DNA from: Metarhizium brunneum
Lineage: Eukaryota > Ascomycota > Sordariomycetes > Hypocreales > Clavicipitaceae
DNA: 64,000 nucleotides
Assembly (NCBI RefSeq): GCF_013426205.1
Contig: NC_089422.1
Location: forward strand, 5,704,001-5,768,000
Direction: 5' to 3'
Shown in pieces: positions 1-12,137 of this stretch (its first letter is position 1; each line of letters opens with the position of its first letter). The notes under the pieces were generated by a model. The model had not been told where the DNA came from, made no database searches, and saw only the letters and a list, made by a program, of their open reading frames with translations. The position numbers and the translations under genes are program-made.

Positions 1-3000
1 CCATTGCTCTCCTACTTCATCATTACGATATCAAAAGAACAAAATGCTCCTTGATACGGCATTCTTGGGCATTCAGGCATTCTTGCCCAGCCTGTCGAGA
101 GCCAGTTGACAAAGACCACGCGGCTCCTGTTCCACAGGCAGACAGATAACGCCGGCAAACTGTACGCCCTCTGCCCACACAACTTCCAAGAAAGTCAAAA
201 AAGGCAACCTTTTTCGACTTTGACAAAGGGCCAGAGAAGCATGTTGCCTGGCGGTCCAGAAGGGGGAACGCCCAGATCCAGCTGCTCATGGGGGAGGCAG
301 ACTGGTGGCGAAAATGGGAATGGCAAGCTGCCTCCGGTGTGTAGGCTATAGTCAAGGAAATGATTCGTTTGAAATAGAAATGATCTCAACACCGTCACCG
401 CGTAATTTCTCTGCTGACGATTGACAATTGCTGACCTGACGCAATGTAAGCCGTCTACCCTTGTCAAGCTGCCCAGGCTACCGCTCACAACTCACATTGG
501 GCAATGTACCGCCGCCTGGACACGGCTGCTTGCGGGCTATCCTGCCGCGATGGATCAAGGGCGTGTGCTTAGCAAGCGATGCGTCGTGAAGGCAGTTTTG
601 ACATGCGGGGCGAAGTCGAGTCTCGTGGTGTTTTAGCACGCGCGCACACAATTGGAACGGGCAATTCGACTGCTGTACTTGTGTAAACGTGTGGGGAAAT
701 AGATTCCAAGCAGGAAATTCGCCTGGCTAACAGGGCAAAAAGGCCGTTTGCTAATTTTCCATTTTTAGGTGGCCGTTTGGGAGCGGCCAAGCGTGAAACC
801 GCTGGGGGACCGGAGAGGCGCGCGACAAGAAGAGGTGGTCGCGGCCGTCCCGAGGAGCTGGTAGCAAATAAGGACGTCTGCGGTGCACAGAGACGGGGTG
901 AGGATGAATTTTGGCGGCTAAAATGTTATTACTTCAGTGCTGTCAAGACTTGGAGCTAAAGTGTCTGCAACCAAGTCTTGCGACCCGGTTTACAGGTCGT
1001 CGTATGCCATGTTGAGCGTTGAGCTGGCTACGTGAACTGGGAGATTCCTTCCTCTGATCTGAACATATCGCAAACCCTCTTCTGCGCTGAGATATTATCA
1101 TTATAACTGCAAAAGAGCGTTACACAGCAAGGTATGGGCGATATTACGGCTGTTGGCTGTCGGTCGATGCTGATTTAGGCCGCTGGCATGGTATGCTTCT
1201 TCGTGGTGATGGCGTCAAGGTGGGCTAAGCTCTAGACAGTACGACTTCGGCAACAACGAGGCAAGGACAAGATTGCAAACCGCCAGACTCTCTCTCACCA
1301 AAGCCAACATATGCGATGCACGATTGATTGCGCCACTTGATCACCTCCACACAAGCCGTCTTGGTGCTGCAAGTCTGATCTAGCTGCAGACACAATGCGA
1401 CCAAGGCCAGCACTGCCTCTCCGCTGCAAGGAACACAGGCAATGTCTCGGCCCTGAGTTTTGCAAGCAAATCAGGACTCATTCCCGGCCTGTTCCTTCGC
1501 CTACCGCAAAGTCGTCGGGCAGACGGCATGAGTGCAAAATGACCACGGCTAACATCATCCTGTGTGCGTATTTGCGAGTCGGAGGCCTTCGGGAGATGCT
1601 AACAATGGCAGTGGGCAACGCGTCACGCAGCCCTAGTGGCTTGTGCTTTGAAATCCTGTCAATGCTGCAAGTCTACGGAGTAGGACTCTGAGAAAGGTAG
1701 TACTAATTGATACAAGATGATGGGGGCCGTTTTTTCAACTCCTGTGTTGTGGCGCGCGGTGGCTGAAGGCTGAGAGGAATGCGGATGAAGCCGTCTGACG
1801 GACTGATAAGCCAGGACCAGGAGTGGGAGGCAGCCCGATTGTTTGCTGCGATGGCATCGGCCGTCTGGCGGGAAGGTGGTCCGGTGACTGTAACCATTGC
1901 GCTCCGTCTATCCCCTCTATTCGGCTTGGAGGATGGCGATAGACCTAGTTGATGGTGAGCACTGAGAAGACTGGAGAGAGAAGTGACGCGCTAACAAAGG
2001 GCAACAGGGCGGGGAACGTAGTAGGTCTGGTTGTTTGACTCCAGATTTGCCCACCAGGCAGGTTCCTTGGTTCATCGCCGCAAGGAACCCGCTGTCATTG
2101 GCATCGCAACAACCGGCCATGTGCTCCGAGATGGAAGCCAAGAGCTGGATACTGGCCCATCTACATAGGTACTCGGCACATCATCGATGGTTCAAGCGGG
2201 GCATTGACGCTTCTTGATGCCGACATGGACGAAGCGTTCGGAAAATCAGGGTTCAAGCAGAAATGTGATTCCAAAATTTGAGCCAGATAATACGACGCAG
2301 TGAGCCTCAATGCGTCAGTGGCGGTGAATAAAAAATCCCGTGTGCCTGGAAATGACGTCTCTGGGTGCGTGGACAATGAAAATGCGGCACATCCGTACAG
2401 AGACGCAGAAAAGGCAATGACTGCATGGGTCGCCAGCTGCTCGACGCCTCTGTTCGTGGTTCTGCCTTGTGCATGCACGGGTCTCGTGGTCTTGTCGAGA
2501 CTATCGAGGTCGGATCACTGGCCGGCTGTGCTCATCCTTTTTTCTCTCTCAGGCCTAACCAGGGAAGGAGCGAGGGACTGCGGTTCTGCCCTCCCCTCCT
2601 CTCTCCTCTCCTCTCCTCTCCTCTCCAGATGTCAGCTAGTCCTTTTCTCTCACGACTCCATCGCCGCATCTCCAGATCCCAGACTACCAGCCCTTGACCA
2701 GGCAGCACTGCCCCCAAGGCTGAAGGCTGATGGCACATGGCATGGGAAGGGCCACACAACCACTCACGCTCAGCGAGCCATCTTTAGTATCCACCATCTC
2801 AGCCGATTTGCCGCCATCCTCCCACTGCAAACCCCATCTTATCCTTTGTCCCCAAAGGCCCGCCACGGGAACCAATGGCCCGTTGACTAGTTCGGCGAGC
2901 CACTCCGCACTTGGACGACTGAGCCAGGGACACTGAGACACTGCGACAGTCGTGGTGGCGAGAGTCTCAAGCCCCATGACCGAATGCAGACTGCACGGCA

Positions 3001-3924
3001 CTAGAGATGCAGGTCTTCGCTGCATTCTGGCGTAGGACCAATCCCCAGGACAGACGACTATTCCCACGGGCCACATCGCCGTGGACGGACTGCCTCCCCG
3101 GCGTGAGTCAACTCGCTGAGCCTCATGATGCTGGAGCCGACCATCGGCTCTGATATGCCGTCTTTTCGTCGACTGGTGTGGTCGTGATGAGGGCCATGTT
3201 TGAGGAAGCGCCAGACAAAGGCCGCTCAATTATTTGCGCACCAAGATGGGCTCTAAGCATATTCCTCGTCTCCCCGTATCCTTTGCTCTGCACCACACTG
3301 ACAGATGGTCTTGTATTCTGGCCAACGTCATGTTCAACTGACGTGCGGCCTCCCAATAGACACGATGGAAGACGGCGCCGCCCCCAAACCAGGCTGTCTA
3401 TTTTCATCCCCCCAGTCGCCTAGGGCCTCAGCCCTGAGACCCAGGAGTTCGTGTCTGTTTCGAATCCTACAACAAGAACTCGATTGCTGGTTCATATAAC
3501 TTCTTGGCAAGTTCGATATGATTCCATTCGCCAATCTCCGTACAACGTCTATATGCTTTGCATGTTCGCGCTGGGCTTCCACCAACAGGACGGGGTTGAA
3601 AATTGCAAAGAACAGTTTGAAGAAGACGGGGACGGGGAGAAACGGCGCCACCATTGGACGGTTGAGGTGATCAGCGCTCCACTTTAGACAGGGAGTCATA
3701 ATTCAAAGACAGCCTTAACAGGCAGAACCGAACTAGGGTGTGTGGTGCGAACATCTAACACACTTGACAACTTAGGACAGGACGGGGGTGTGTTGAGAGA
3801 GGAAACCAAACAGCCAAACCGTCGATCCCTGTCAAAGGCGACCCATGTCCAACCCACCACACCTGTCGGATTTTGCTGCCATCTACCACTTACACCATCC
3901 GTCACCCATGATTTCCTCCTTCAT
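1..3924. other. intergenic, no gene recognised
   Basis: Several ORFs of 60-196 codons occur on both strands, but none shows a recognisable domain, signal peptide or convincing splice pattern, and they overlap one another antisense. The stretch holds a TCTCC-type pyrimidine tract near 2592-2629. It probably contains the upstream regulatory DNA of the gene at 4370 and possibly the flank of a gene lying outside the window. Confidence 0.5.
2592..2629. repeat. CT-rich simple repeat
   Basis: Consecutive CTCTC/TCCTC units form a pyrimidine-only microsatellite ending in CCAG. Nothing coding is attached to it. Such tracts are common in fungal intergenic DNA. Confidence 0.7.
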
Positions 3925-4369
3925 TATAAACAGCGGTGATCCGCCCATCTCGGATTTCAGGCAGCTACATCTTCCCTCCTCATACCGCATCCTCAGGCAT
4001 CTCATTCAATTCTGAACCCCATTTTTGCAAGGCACAATCTTGACTACCGATAAGTCTACAAGACCGCGGAAGCACATCTTTTCCAATTGCACCAACTTGT
4101 TCAGCTGGCCCACATTGACTGTTCAGCTCATTACAAAGAAAAGGTCTCACCCATATATATATCACGTCGACTGCTTCTCCCTCGACTAGAATAGTTCCTC
4201 CTCTGTTCACTTCATCATCAACGAACAGTCGCCAAAGCCTCCTCTTATTCACCGGGGCATCTACACCCCTACACCTCAAGACAAATAGTCTATTGAAGGC
4301 GCCTTTGATTCGGGAACAGCCCCTGAACATACTTGCGCCAGTCGCCCCCATACGTTCACGGCCATCACA
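3925..4369 (+). promoter_or_regulatory. TATA box and AUG-free 5' leader
   Basis: A TATAAA box lies at 3925-3930. From about 3955 (expected transcription start) to the start codon at 4370 I find no ATG on the + strand over more than 400 nt, although the sequence is of mixed composition. This supports 4370 as the translation start and suggests a long leader that is either unspliced or contains a leader intron. Short TA repeats occur near 4152-4162. Confidence 0.45.
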
Positions 4370-5458
4370 ATGTGCACCACCAATTGCTATACATACGTTT
4401 ACCCAGACGGCCACAGGGAGACTATAAAGCAGCCCTCGCTCTGCCCCTCGTCCCGCCATGGCCAGCCGTGCTCCCAGAACATTGTTTTCAAGCACGACGC
4501 ACAGTCCGTTTCATATGGTCACCCAGTTGCTCCTCCCTTTGTGAGCCCAGCTACCTACGCACCTCAATACTATAGCAACTATCCACCGACTCCTACTTAT
4601 TCTCCTCGCGCTTCCACTCCCACATACCGCTCCGGTGACGAGTCGGACCGATCATACCACAGCGCAAGCCGCAGTAGGCGGAGAAGCGTCTACACGAGCC
4701 CGAGAATGGAATCCAGCTCTAGACGCTATGAACAGAACGGACGAACCGTACTTGTTCACAACCCGCCAACCCCGTCAACACCGCCTCCAGCATTTACATT
4801 TCCTCGGACTGCACCTTCGTCTCCGAGCTTTGCAAACGCCGCGCCGTACATTGTAGACACATCCCCTCGCGGAGCTTCGTCCAGACGACCAATGATCGTG
4901 GACGAGCGGCCACGCCATGGCCAGGATGCTGCGCGGATTCACATTGAATTCCATGACGGCGGACGAAAGAAGAAACACCGTCGTCAGACTCCTTCCACCA
5001 GCTCATACGACAGCCGACACTCGTATACCAGCGCCTCGGAGAATGACGAGGTGCGCCGGCGTCGACATGAGGACGAGGCGGCTCGCAGTGAGACGCGCCG
5101 GATGACACAAGAAGAGGAAATTCGCCAGCAGAGGCTTCGTGCTCGCATTGCCAAAGCCAACGCGGAAATTGCCCGCCGGGAGGCAGTTCCTCTGCCCCCT
5201 ACTCTGAAGCGATCATCCACGGCCGCCAAGGCCACCCACCACTTGGGGGACCGAGAGAAGGAACTGATTGAGAGGATTCAGACTCTTGAAATTAAGGAGC
5301 AGGCCCGACAGGACCGAGGTCGCTCTTCCAAGCGTGATGATGATGCCCAGAAGGAGAGGCTGATGGAGCGAATGTTGCCGCGACGCCGGGCTACAGTCGG
5401 GCCCGGGAGCCGGCGACCTCGCGTTGAATACACAGATGGAGTATACCGATGGGAGTGA
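4370..5458 (+). CDS. conserved charged, disordered fungal protein
   Basis: Single-exon ORF of 362 codons. The N-terminus has a small cysteine cluster (CTTNC, then Cys at about residues 24 and 34). It is followed by a Ser/Pro/Tyr-rich low-complexity region (about 45-160) and a strongly basic/acidic region rich in Arg, Glu and Lys (about 200-350) that should form helices or coiled coil (EEEIRQQRLRARIAKANAEI). There is no signal peptide, transmembrane segment or enzymatic motif. The general layout resembles uncharacterised proteins widespread in filamentous ascomycetes, so I call it conserved hypothetical, probably intracellular. The start is supported by the ATG-free leader upstream. No function can be assigned. 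Confidence 0.8.
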   Translation: MCTTNCYTYVYPDGHRETIKQPSLCPSSRHGQPCSQNIVFKHDAQSVSYGHPVAPPFVSPATYAPQYYSNYPPTPTYSPRASTPTYRSGDESDRSYHSASRSRRRSVYTSPRMESSSRRYEQNGRTVLVHNPPTPSTPPPAFTFPRTAPSSPSFANAAPYIVDTSPRGASSRRPMIVDERPRHGQDAARIHIEFHDGGRKKKHRRQTPSTSSYDSRHSYTSASENDEVRRRRHEDEAARSETRRMTQEEEIRQQRLRARIAKANAEIARREAVPLPPTLKRSSTAAKATHHLGDREKELIERIQTLEIKEQARQDRGRSSKRDDDAQKERLMERMLPRRRATVGPGSRRPRVEYTDGVYRWE

Positions 5459-6926
5459 TGCACACACTTGAGTTTGTAAAACATGTAACTACTCTTGACT
5501 TGGTACTGTGATGTTTGACAGTTTTAGGATAACAGGACTTGAAAGCGAGCTATTTGGAATTTGAGATACCTAGAAACAGACAGGGAAAGGATAGACATTA
5601 AATGAAAAAGACATGAACTTTTCGTGAGTGTTGAAGTGTTCATACTCTTCTAGATTTTGTCCATGGTTCGAATGTGAAAGTGCAAGCAATAAAGAGGTCC
5701 TTAAAACGCCAAGAGACATGGCACGGCTACCAAACCTTGTCACCCAGTCGGAAAACCAGTGACAATTTGTCCCGAAGCCTCAGGCCAGAGTCCCGACAAA
5801 GAATCCAACTTGGTCACAACTTGGCCATGGCCAGTCGCAGCAATCAATCACTCCCATCAACGCACACCTCCGCGCACGCCCCGTGCCCAAAATGCAGGAT
5901 GCCTTTTCTGCAGTGTTACCCACACAACGCACCCAAACACAAATGGCATCCAATCGGCAGGCCCTGGCGCCATTGACTCACAAACCTACAGGGCCTTTGT
6001 CACCCGTGATCTTGCGTTTCGCAGCCGTTTCTTGCCGGCACTTTTTTTTTCCCCCGCAACAATCGAGACCCTGATCCAGGGCTTTTTCTTTGTTTGGCCG
6101 CCGCACTGGGTGATGCCTATCGATAAGCCGCGGGGCACCGAGGCATCAGTGCTACGGCATGGAAGCTTCAATGTTTTGCAGAAACTTGCATAGCGGGGCA
6201 CGCTGCTGCCTGTGCGAGGCAGCCGAATATTGAAGTGGAAGTGGAAAAAGTGGCCGGTCCTCGCTTGGTTTGCCCGGCGTCAAGTGTGGCCAACTTTCTT
6301 TATCGATGATTCAGGGATGTTTGATGCAACGGAGTGAATGGCTGCGTGCACGGGCGTTACAAGCGCTTGCGGGCATTGCCGTTTGATAAGATGGATTTGT
6401 GCAACGACTGCTTTGTTTAATGTTTCTTTATTTGTGCGAGACACGCTGTGCGTTTGTGCGAGGTGGTGTCGCACTGTCGGGGGTTTTGCACCTGTGACAC
6501 ATGGGGAATGGGGTGGGAATGAGGGGTGTGGAATCGGGATATTACAGGTCTGGTATCATGGTGGTAGACGAATAGACTGGTCTAAAACATGCGAAAGCTG
6601 TTGACTCCCCCGATTCATAAGTTACGGAACTAGCTAGCAGCTTTAGGAAAAGGGTATTTTTACAAAAGTAGTCGATCAATTAGAAGTGGCACAAGTTGTA
6701 CCCGTGTGAGAGTCGCGCATGTAGCAATTCTATTAATTAGGTGAAGCGGATTAAATTGGTGGCCAAGGTAGAGTGAAAACGGCAGGATGGCAAGCAACTG
6801 GAGCTGGCCGAGCTTCCCGCTTTACCTTTTTAATGTTACATAAAATAGGAACGTCCATAAGTATTTAATTTATTAAAAAAACTTTTTTGGCGATTAATCC
6901 GTAAAAAAAAAGTGCCTTACGCTATT

Positions 6927-6967
6927 CACGGGTAGCTGTTCACGGGTCGCATCGCGAACCCCGTGAA
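6927..6967. repeat. short direct and inverted repeat (TTCACGGGT)
   Basis: TTCACGGGT occurs twice in direct orientation, and its near-perfect reverse complement ACCCCGTGAA follows at the right end, so this could fold into a hairpin. It sits inside AT-rich, gene-free DNA and may be a remnant of a mobile element end. No flanking target duplication was identified. Confidence 0.4.
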
Positions 6968-9039
6968 GTACGCACGTATGGTATTTTGTCACGAAACTAC
7001 AAAACGTGGAAGACCTTCTACAGGTGGAGATCGTATTTTATATATGTCGGTCGGTGTTTGATTACACTGTATAACATAGCTCGTTATAAGCGGCCCATGC
7101 AGTGGATAATTTAAAGAGTTCATATGTAATTCCTATGGAAAACACCATATTATATGGCTGCATTACAAAAAGGCTCGCTGTGAGCAAAGAATAGCGTTGG
7201 TCTCACATAACGCAGGCTCGGCTCTTCGGTTTAGAAGATTGTAAGGACCAAATTATTTTGATAAATGAAAATGACAAGTGTCGCGAAATACCTAGGTAAG
7301 CCTAAGGAAACCCTCGTACAGGAATCTGCCCTTTTTTTTCTTATCTTTCTAACAAAAGTGAATAACAGCAATTTCAAATCAGTTAGGGTTTATTCACGTT
7401 ATTTCGAGCTATATACGTAGGTTCCTTGCTTCACGATTGGTATTAATGTTATTAATATTCTACAGGGACTCGCGCTGCGCGGATAGAGATCCTTGGAAGG
7501 TCGACCACACGGGCTCTCCACCCTACTGTCAAAATAGACCTTTTCTTGTCCCCCCGCCCAGTTATCATTCTATAATGTGCTCAAACCGACCAGGACAGTA
7601 GATAAATGCACGTTATTATGGAATGCGATTCTCCTCGGAAGCTAAGGCAGTAGCTAAACCTTGCGATATGGAAGTGGTAAGTGGCGGATTTTCTAGGACG
7701 CCTTGGTACAGGTTTTTCTCCCTCTTAATTGGGGGTTTTCCCTGTGCCATAATGCAAATGCAAAGGTTTTTCTGTATTAGGGTATACATCTCTTAATTTA
7801 TAACAATTATGTCTTGTAAATCATGTTATGCACTTGAGAAGTAAAGTAAATCTGGCTGTATTCTATGCCTCTTTGGGCTTTCCTGCGCGCAGCTTCGGGT
7901 GGGCAACTAAACACGCATATCTCCTTTTTTGAACAACTCCCTTAGTCCTAATTTAGAAAGACACTCCACTTATACGAATTTGGTGTCGCTTACGTCTGTT
8001 TAATTTTACCATCTTAATAGTTACAAATCCCTCGCCAGCTATTAAGCGGCAAGGGCGTTAATAGCTTCTTCGGCGGTCACGTAAAAAAGCTATAAATTAA
8101 AGGATAACAAGACGGGCAGGGCAAATAAAAGGTATTAATAAGAAGGCTTGTGTTGTGATGCTGCGTTGCGTTGCGTCGCGTTGTGTGTTAAAAAGGTTGA
8201 AATTGTGCAACTATCGTGAAATTCGCTGCAGTGGTATTATGTGGCACTAGGCAGCAGCCTTACAGCTTATAGTCCCGTGTGACTGTATGAAATTTCCTTA
8301 GTATCTTTACAGCAAAAACTGAATGTAAAGGTATCTCACCGGATTAGGACTAAGGGAGTATACATGATCGAAAAAGGAGGTATACTTGACGTGTTTAGTT
8401 GCCCCTCTGGCTTACCCACCACCGCCCAAAGTGGGAGGGGGCGATTTGAGCTGAGGCCCTAGACTGTGACGTTTTTTCGCGACAAATGCAAATTTGCCCA
8501 AGTGAACTCAAAACAAACTTAAATTTGCCGTTTAGAATTCAAGTTAAGTATACCGGGCCCACTAGCGAACTCCCTTCCGTCTCATGCATTGTGGCAGAGA
8601 AGACGACACGAATTCAGTCGTCACTACGACTGAGGCCGAGCACGTTTTGCAGAAGCGAGAGCATTCCTGCTCTCCTGCTGCTCTCCATAGGCATTGACCT
8701 TATCTTAATTCGGCCATCCATTTGGCTCAACTTCTTATGTTTGAAGTATGTTGCTGTTATTTTCATTTCGTTTGTCATCGTAACTGCGAGAGATGACCTC
8801 CGGGGGCATGTGATAATCCATGATCTGTTCCGTGAGATCTTTTGGCCGATCCTGGGATTGCATATGGTGGGTGCGATTTCTGGGTTGTCGAGGACAATTA
8901 CAAAATTCACGCGATCAATTCCAATGTGCAATAGTAGTAGTTATCCCGAGCGCCAAAGACAACAGTCAAAATGGCACTCAATCGGCAAAACGGCGTTGCT
9001 GAGCCGAGTCATGTAACTCTCTGACCAAGAAAACTGAGA

Positions 9040-9235
9040 GGGGTGCATGTTGTCGGACAAGGTCGCCTCTGTTGATAGAACAAGCACACTTGACGTAATT
9101 GCTGGATGCCATGAAATCATCGACGTCATTTGAGAGGCAGGCCAGTCACTTGATGAGATCAGATGGTGGGAAGGTTTCTCAACTCAGATAGACGGCATGA
9201 ATCCTTCTGAAGGATAGAGAGGGACAACGAACATG
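9040..9235. repeat. diverged repeat, copy 1
   Basis: This stretch can be aligned by eye with about 9925-10115 in the same order: GAACAAGCA near the start, then TTGCTGGATG versus TTGCCGGATG, a short ATC(G)ACGTCA-like block, and TGAATCCTTCTGAAGGATAG versus TGAACCCTTCTGGAGTATAG at the end. The spacing is about 880 bp. Both copies are full of stops on both strands, so the pair looks like an old tandem duplication of a decayed sequence. Confidence 0.55.
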
Positions 9236-9924
9236 AATAAGGATTTAATCAAGCAGGTTAGTTGTCTCATGACGTGACAAGTGTAACCACCCCAGGAGAG
9301 ACCATGACTAAGAGCCTAGAGTAGTGTAGAGTTCTGCAGCGGAAGCACGATTATGTGTGACAAACTCAATGTGTCTGGATTAGAGTTTCATCTCCGACGA
9401 GTCCACTAAGTTTGACCGAAACCCAAATCAGACCAGAACAACACGTCGTTGATATGCGATTATAAATATATGGCATTCTTTATTATAACTTCTTCCATTG
9501 CTGAATACTCTACGTCAAAATCACTGCGTGTCCCAAGTCTAAGGGTCGCAGTCCTTTCATCTAACTAGATCCGAGGCTTGTGTTGACCAGGCTTTGTTGG
9601 CAACCCCCTTGAGTAAAACGTATCCAGTCGGGGGTTAGATTTATGGACTAGCTAGGCCCAGACCGAGGATAGGTTCAGAAAACTCTAGTCGAGGAGATGG
9701 AATCCAACCCTAACATATCAATTGCAACCCTACATTCTCGCCTCCCAGGAATACCCAGCCCTAGGAGCACCGCACAGCACCCCGTGGCATCATTGCTCTG
9801 CGAAAACCCGTATTTCGTCTAGCGGGGCATACTTGTAGTGTTGTTCTGCACTGAGTTACGAATAACGCGAGCATTGTATCGGTGAATGTAGTGTTGGGCC
9901 TATTCATACAAGTCCCCGTGGGGT

Positions 9925-10115
9925 CAGTGGACAGAGCTGTCAGATAAGGCTGCCAGTGCTTATTGAACAAGCAGACTTGATGGAATTGCCGGATGTCTTA
10001 AAATTATAGATGTCAGAAGGTTGGAAGGAATCAAGGTGGCTGACCAGCCTTCTAAAGTAAGATAAATGACATGAACCCTTCTGGAGTATAGGAGGAGGAT
10101 CAACAAACCTTGTGC
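9925..10115. repeat. diverged repeat, copy 2
   Basis: Second member of the pair described for 9040-9235, in direct orientation, with many substitutions and small indels. It lies about 500 bp upstream of the phospholipase-like gene at 10602. Confidence 0.55.
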
Positions 10116-10601
10116 CGGCCTACTGAGAGTAAAAAGGGTGCTTGCAAGAAGAGAGGGTTTCATTTTAATCAGATTAAGGATGCTGGAGGAGATTTTGAGT
10201 TCTGGGGTGAGCTTACCCTACGGAATGTCTCAGGCAGATTTCACGTGATGGAATGGGATGTCATGTAATGTCGCTCTGATGCCGCATCTTCTTGCTCTCA
10301 TTTGCGTTGACTGCGAGTAAGAAGGGGATTTGTTACGGGATTGAAAATCTGGGCTCGTCAGGAAGTCCGGTTCCGTGCATAAGAGATTAATTATATAAGT
10401 GGAATCTGGTACCATAGTATAGATATCCGAGATGTCAACTCTGGCACCACTTCGTACACTAACCAGCCCAAACGTCAAGTTTTCATATTTAGTGGCGCAT
10501 GGGGTTTAACCGTCACATTGTCATTTACCCCCTCCTTTATTTGTTAACTATTTCTCTTTTTCATCACAGTTTCTAGGGACTTTGAGCAAACCTTACCCAT
10601 A

Positions 10602-12137
10602 ATGGACTCACAGGACACGGAAGAGTATGCGGGGTATACAGAACTTGATGCCGCGCATAACTTGACTAACCTAAAGACTTAGGCCTGTCCTGTCTGAAGA
10701 GACAAAGGAATTGTTGGCAAATGAACCGGTGGGGTCTTGCGCACAGGGGGCTACATGGATCTCTCCATATCGTATTCTCTTGCCAGGAGAGCAACAAAGC
10801 CCCCATGCGATAAGTCTTGTGGATAGTAGGCCCCATAAACCCGGTAGGTTTACCCCCAGCTCCATGTATAAGTTGACCGTCATAGACGGCAAAATTGGCG
10901 AGAACTAGGCCGTCTAACTATGCTGGAGACTTTGTTTTCGAGTTCGCAGAGCATGGATTCCTAGGAAACCAAATTAAGCTCAAGTACATGAAGCCCAGGA
11001 GCGACACGGACTCGACGCCTGACGGGAAGGAAGTGGAGCTGCGGGCTTATAAGCTTCCTCTCCTTAAACTTGGTCAGGGTAACGTCTTGAAACTTACATA
11101 CGGCCAAATTTCTGCATTGGCAGGAGATTTCTACGGAACCTCGAATCCTATTAGTTCTGGGAAATCAAACGCTGAAAGAAAAAAGTTTTTCTTTAATGCA
11201 TATCATACTCTAGCAAACAACCCACAAGACCAACCCAAGGATGCACGGATCCTACTGGGTTACCTTCAGAAGGAAATAGACGAGGTACAAAAGCTTTATG
11301 ACGCAAAGAAAAACCCGTCAGAATACTACAAGGAAGGCACAGGCCTTGCTGGTATAGAAGCAATTGATAAGCTCATTAAAGGTCGCCACTTTCCGGGATA
11401 TAAGGATCTCCTTCTAATTAACTGGGATCACTTTGGAGACGACGCCCGCACTGCCTATACCACCGGCCATTCAGCCGCCATTAGCTGGGCTGCTAGCGGA
11501 GCGTGGACGGTCGATCGTCTTGTAGAGGCATATGCAATAAACTCCTTTGCCGACCACTATCTGCAAGACCTCTTTTCCGCCGGCCATCTTCGCACGCCAC
11601 GCCGTGTGCTGCACGGTTATGAAGGGGTGGCTGATGCCCTTGCAAATGTACCGCATATTCAACCCCCCATTCCCTCTGCTCTCGTAATGAATGAAGGCTG
11701 ACAACCGCGACTAGATGATGCACGATGAGGAATGCGCGCTCGGACTCAAGGTCTTTAATAAGCATAAGTCGTCGTGGCAAGCGTATGGAGATAAACGCTT
11801 GTTGGACAGTGTGAACAAGGAGAATCTCCTTCAATGCCAAATCGCCATGCTAATATCTGCGCAAGAAGTTTACTCTGCCTGGAAAAACCGCAAGGAAATT
11901 ACTTCATCCGACTTTGAGGTATGGAAGACGGTGCCCACCAAGGAGTCAGCCATGGGCGGGCAGATTGTTGCACCGCTGTTCAAGTTGGGCCCAAGCGGCA
12001 AATGGGGTGATCTTGAGCGACGTAGTTCGTTGAAGAACAGAAGGGAATGGAAATTTACGAAGCAGTGGACCACTGCCGGAACTTTCTTGGAAAAATCTAC
12101 CAGCGGGCTATGGAAGTATCCAATGCACGTGTGGTAG
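10602..12137 (+). CDS. zinc-dependent phospholipase C-like protein
   Basis: Predicted 458-aa protein from four exons: 10602-10633, 10683-10865, 10909-11647 and 11715-12137. Intron 1 (49 nt, GTATAC...CTTAG with GACTAAC branch) and intron 3 (67 nt, GTACCG...CTAG with GCTGAC branch) are well formed. Intron 2 is only 43 nt; an alternative is 10844-10928. The reading frame is restored at every junction. The core has the metal-ligand-like pattern SFADHYLQDLFSAGHLRTPR in exon 3, and a conserved-looking MHDEE segment starts exon 4. This resembles fungal proteins related to zinc-dependent phospholipase C / P1-nuclease folds. There is no signal peptide, so it is probably intracellular. Exact substrate is unknown; the family call is moderately secure. 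Confidence 0.65.

Larger units (their letters stand above)
5459..10601. other. long gene-free, partly AT-rich region
   Basis: No intact gene is recognised over about 5.1 kb. From roughly 6600 to 8450 the sequence becomes AT-rich and stop-rich in all frames, as in decayed transposon or RIP-affected DNA. A short inverted repeat lies at 6927-6967 and GCGTT-type tandem units near 8162-8185. An open frame of 176 codons at 8486-9016 (+) and its antisense counterpart lack convincing gene features. A diverged repeat pair lies at about 9040-9235 and 9925-10115. Confidence 0.5.

Noticed and set aside
2300..3229. ORFs of 196 (+) and 181 (-) codons
   Set aside because: They overlap each other antisense, include a CT-rich microsatellite and show no protein-like features.
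3450..3475. tRNA T-arm-like GTTTCGAATCC
   Set aside because: No matching acceptor stem, A-box or anticodon arm could be placed upstream.
10602..11714. Apparent frameshifted pseudogene
   Set aside because: Well-formed introns with branch sites explain all frame changes, so an intact spliced gene is the better reading.
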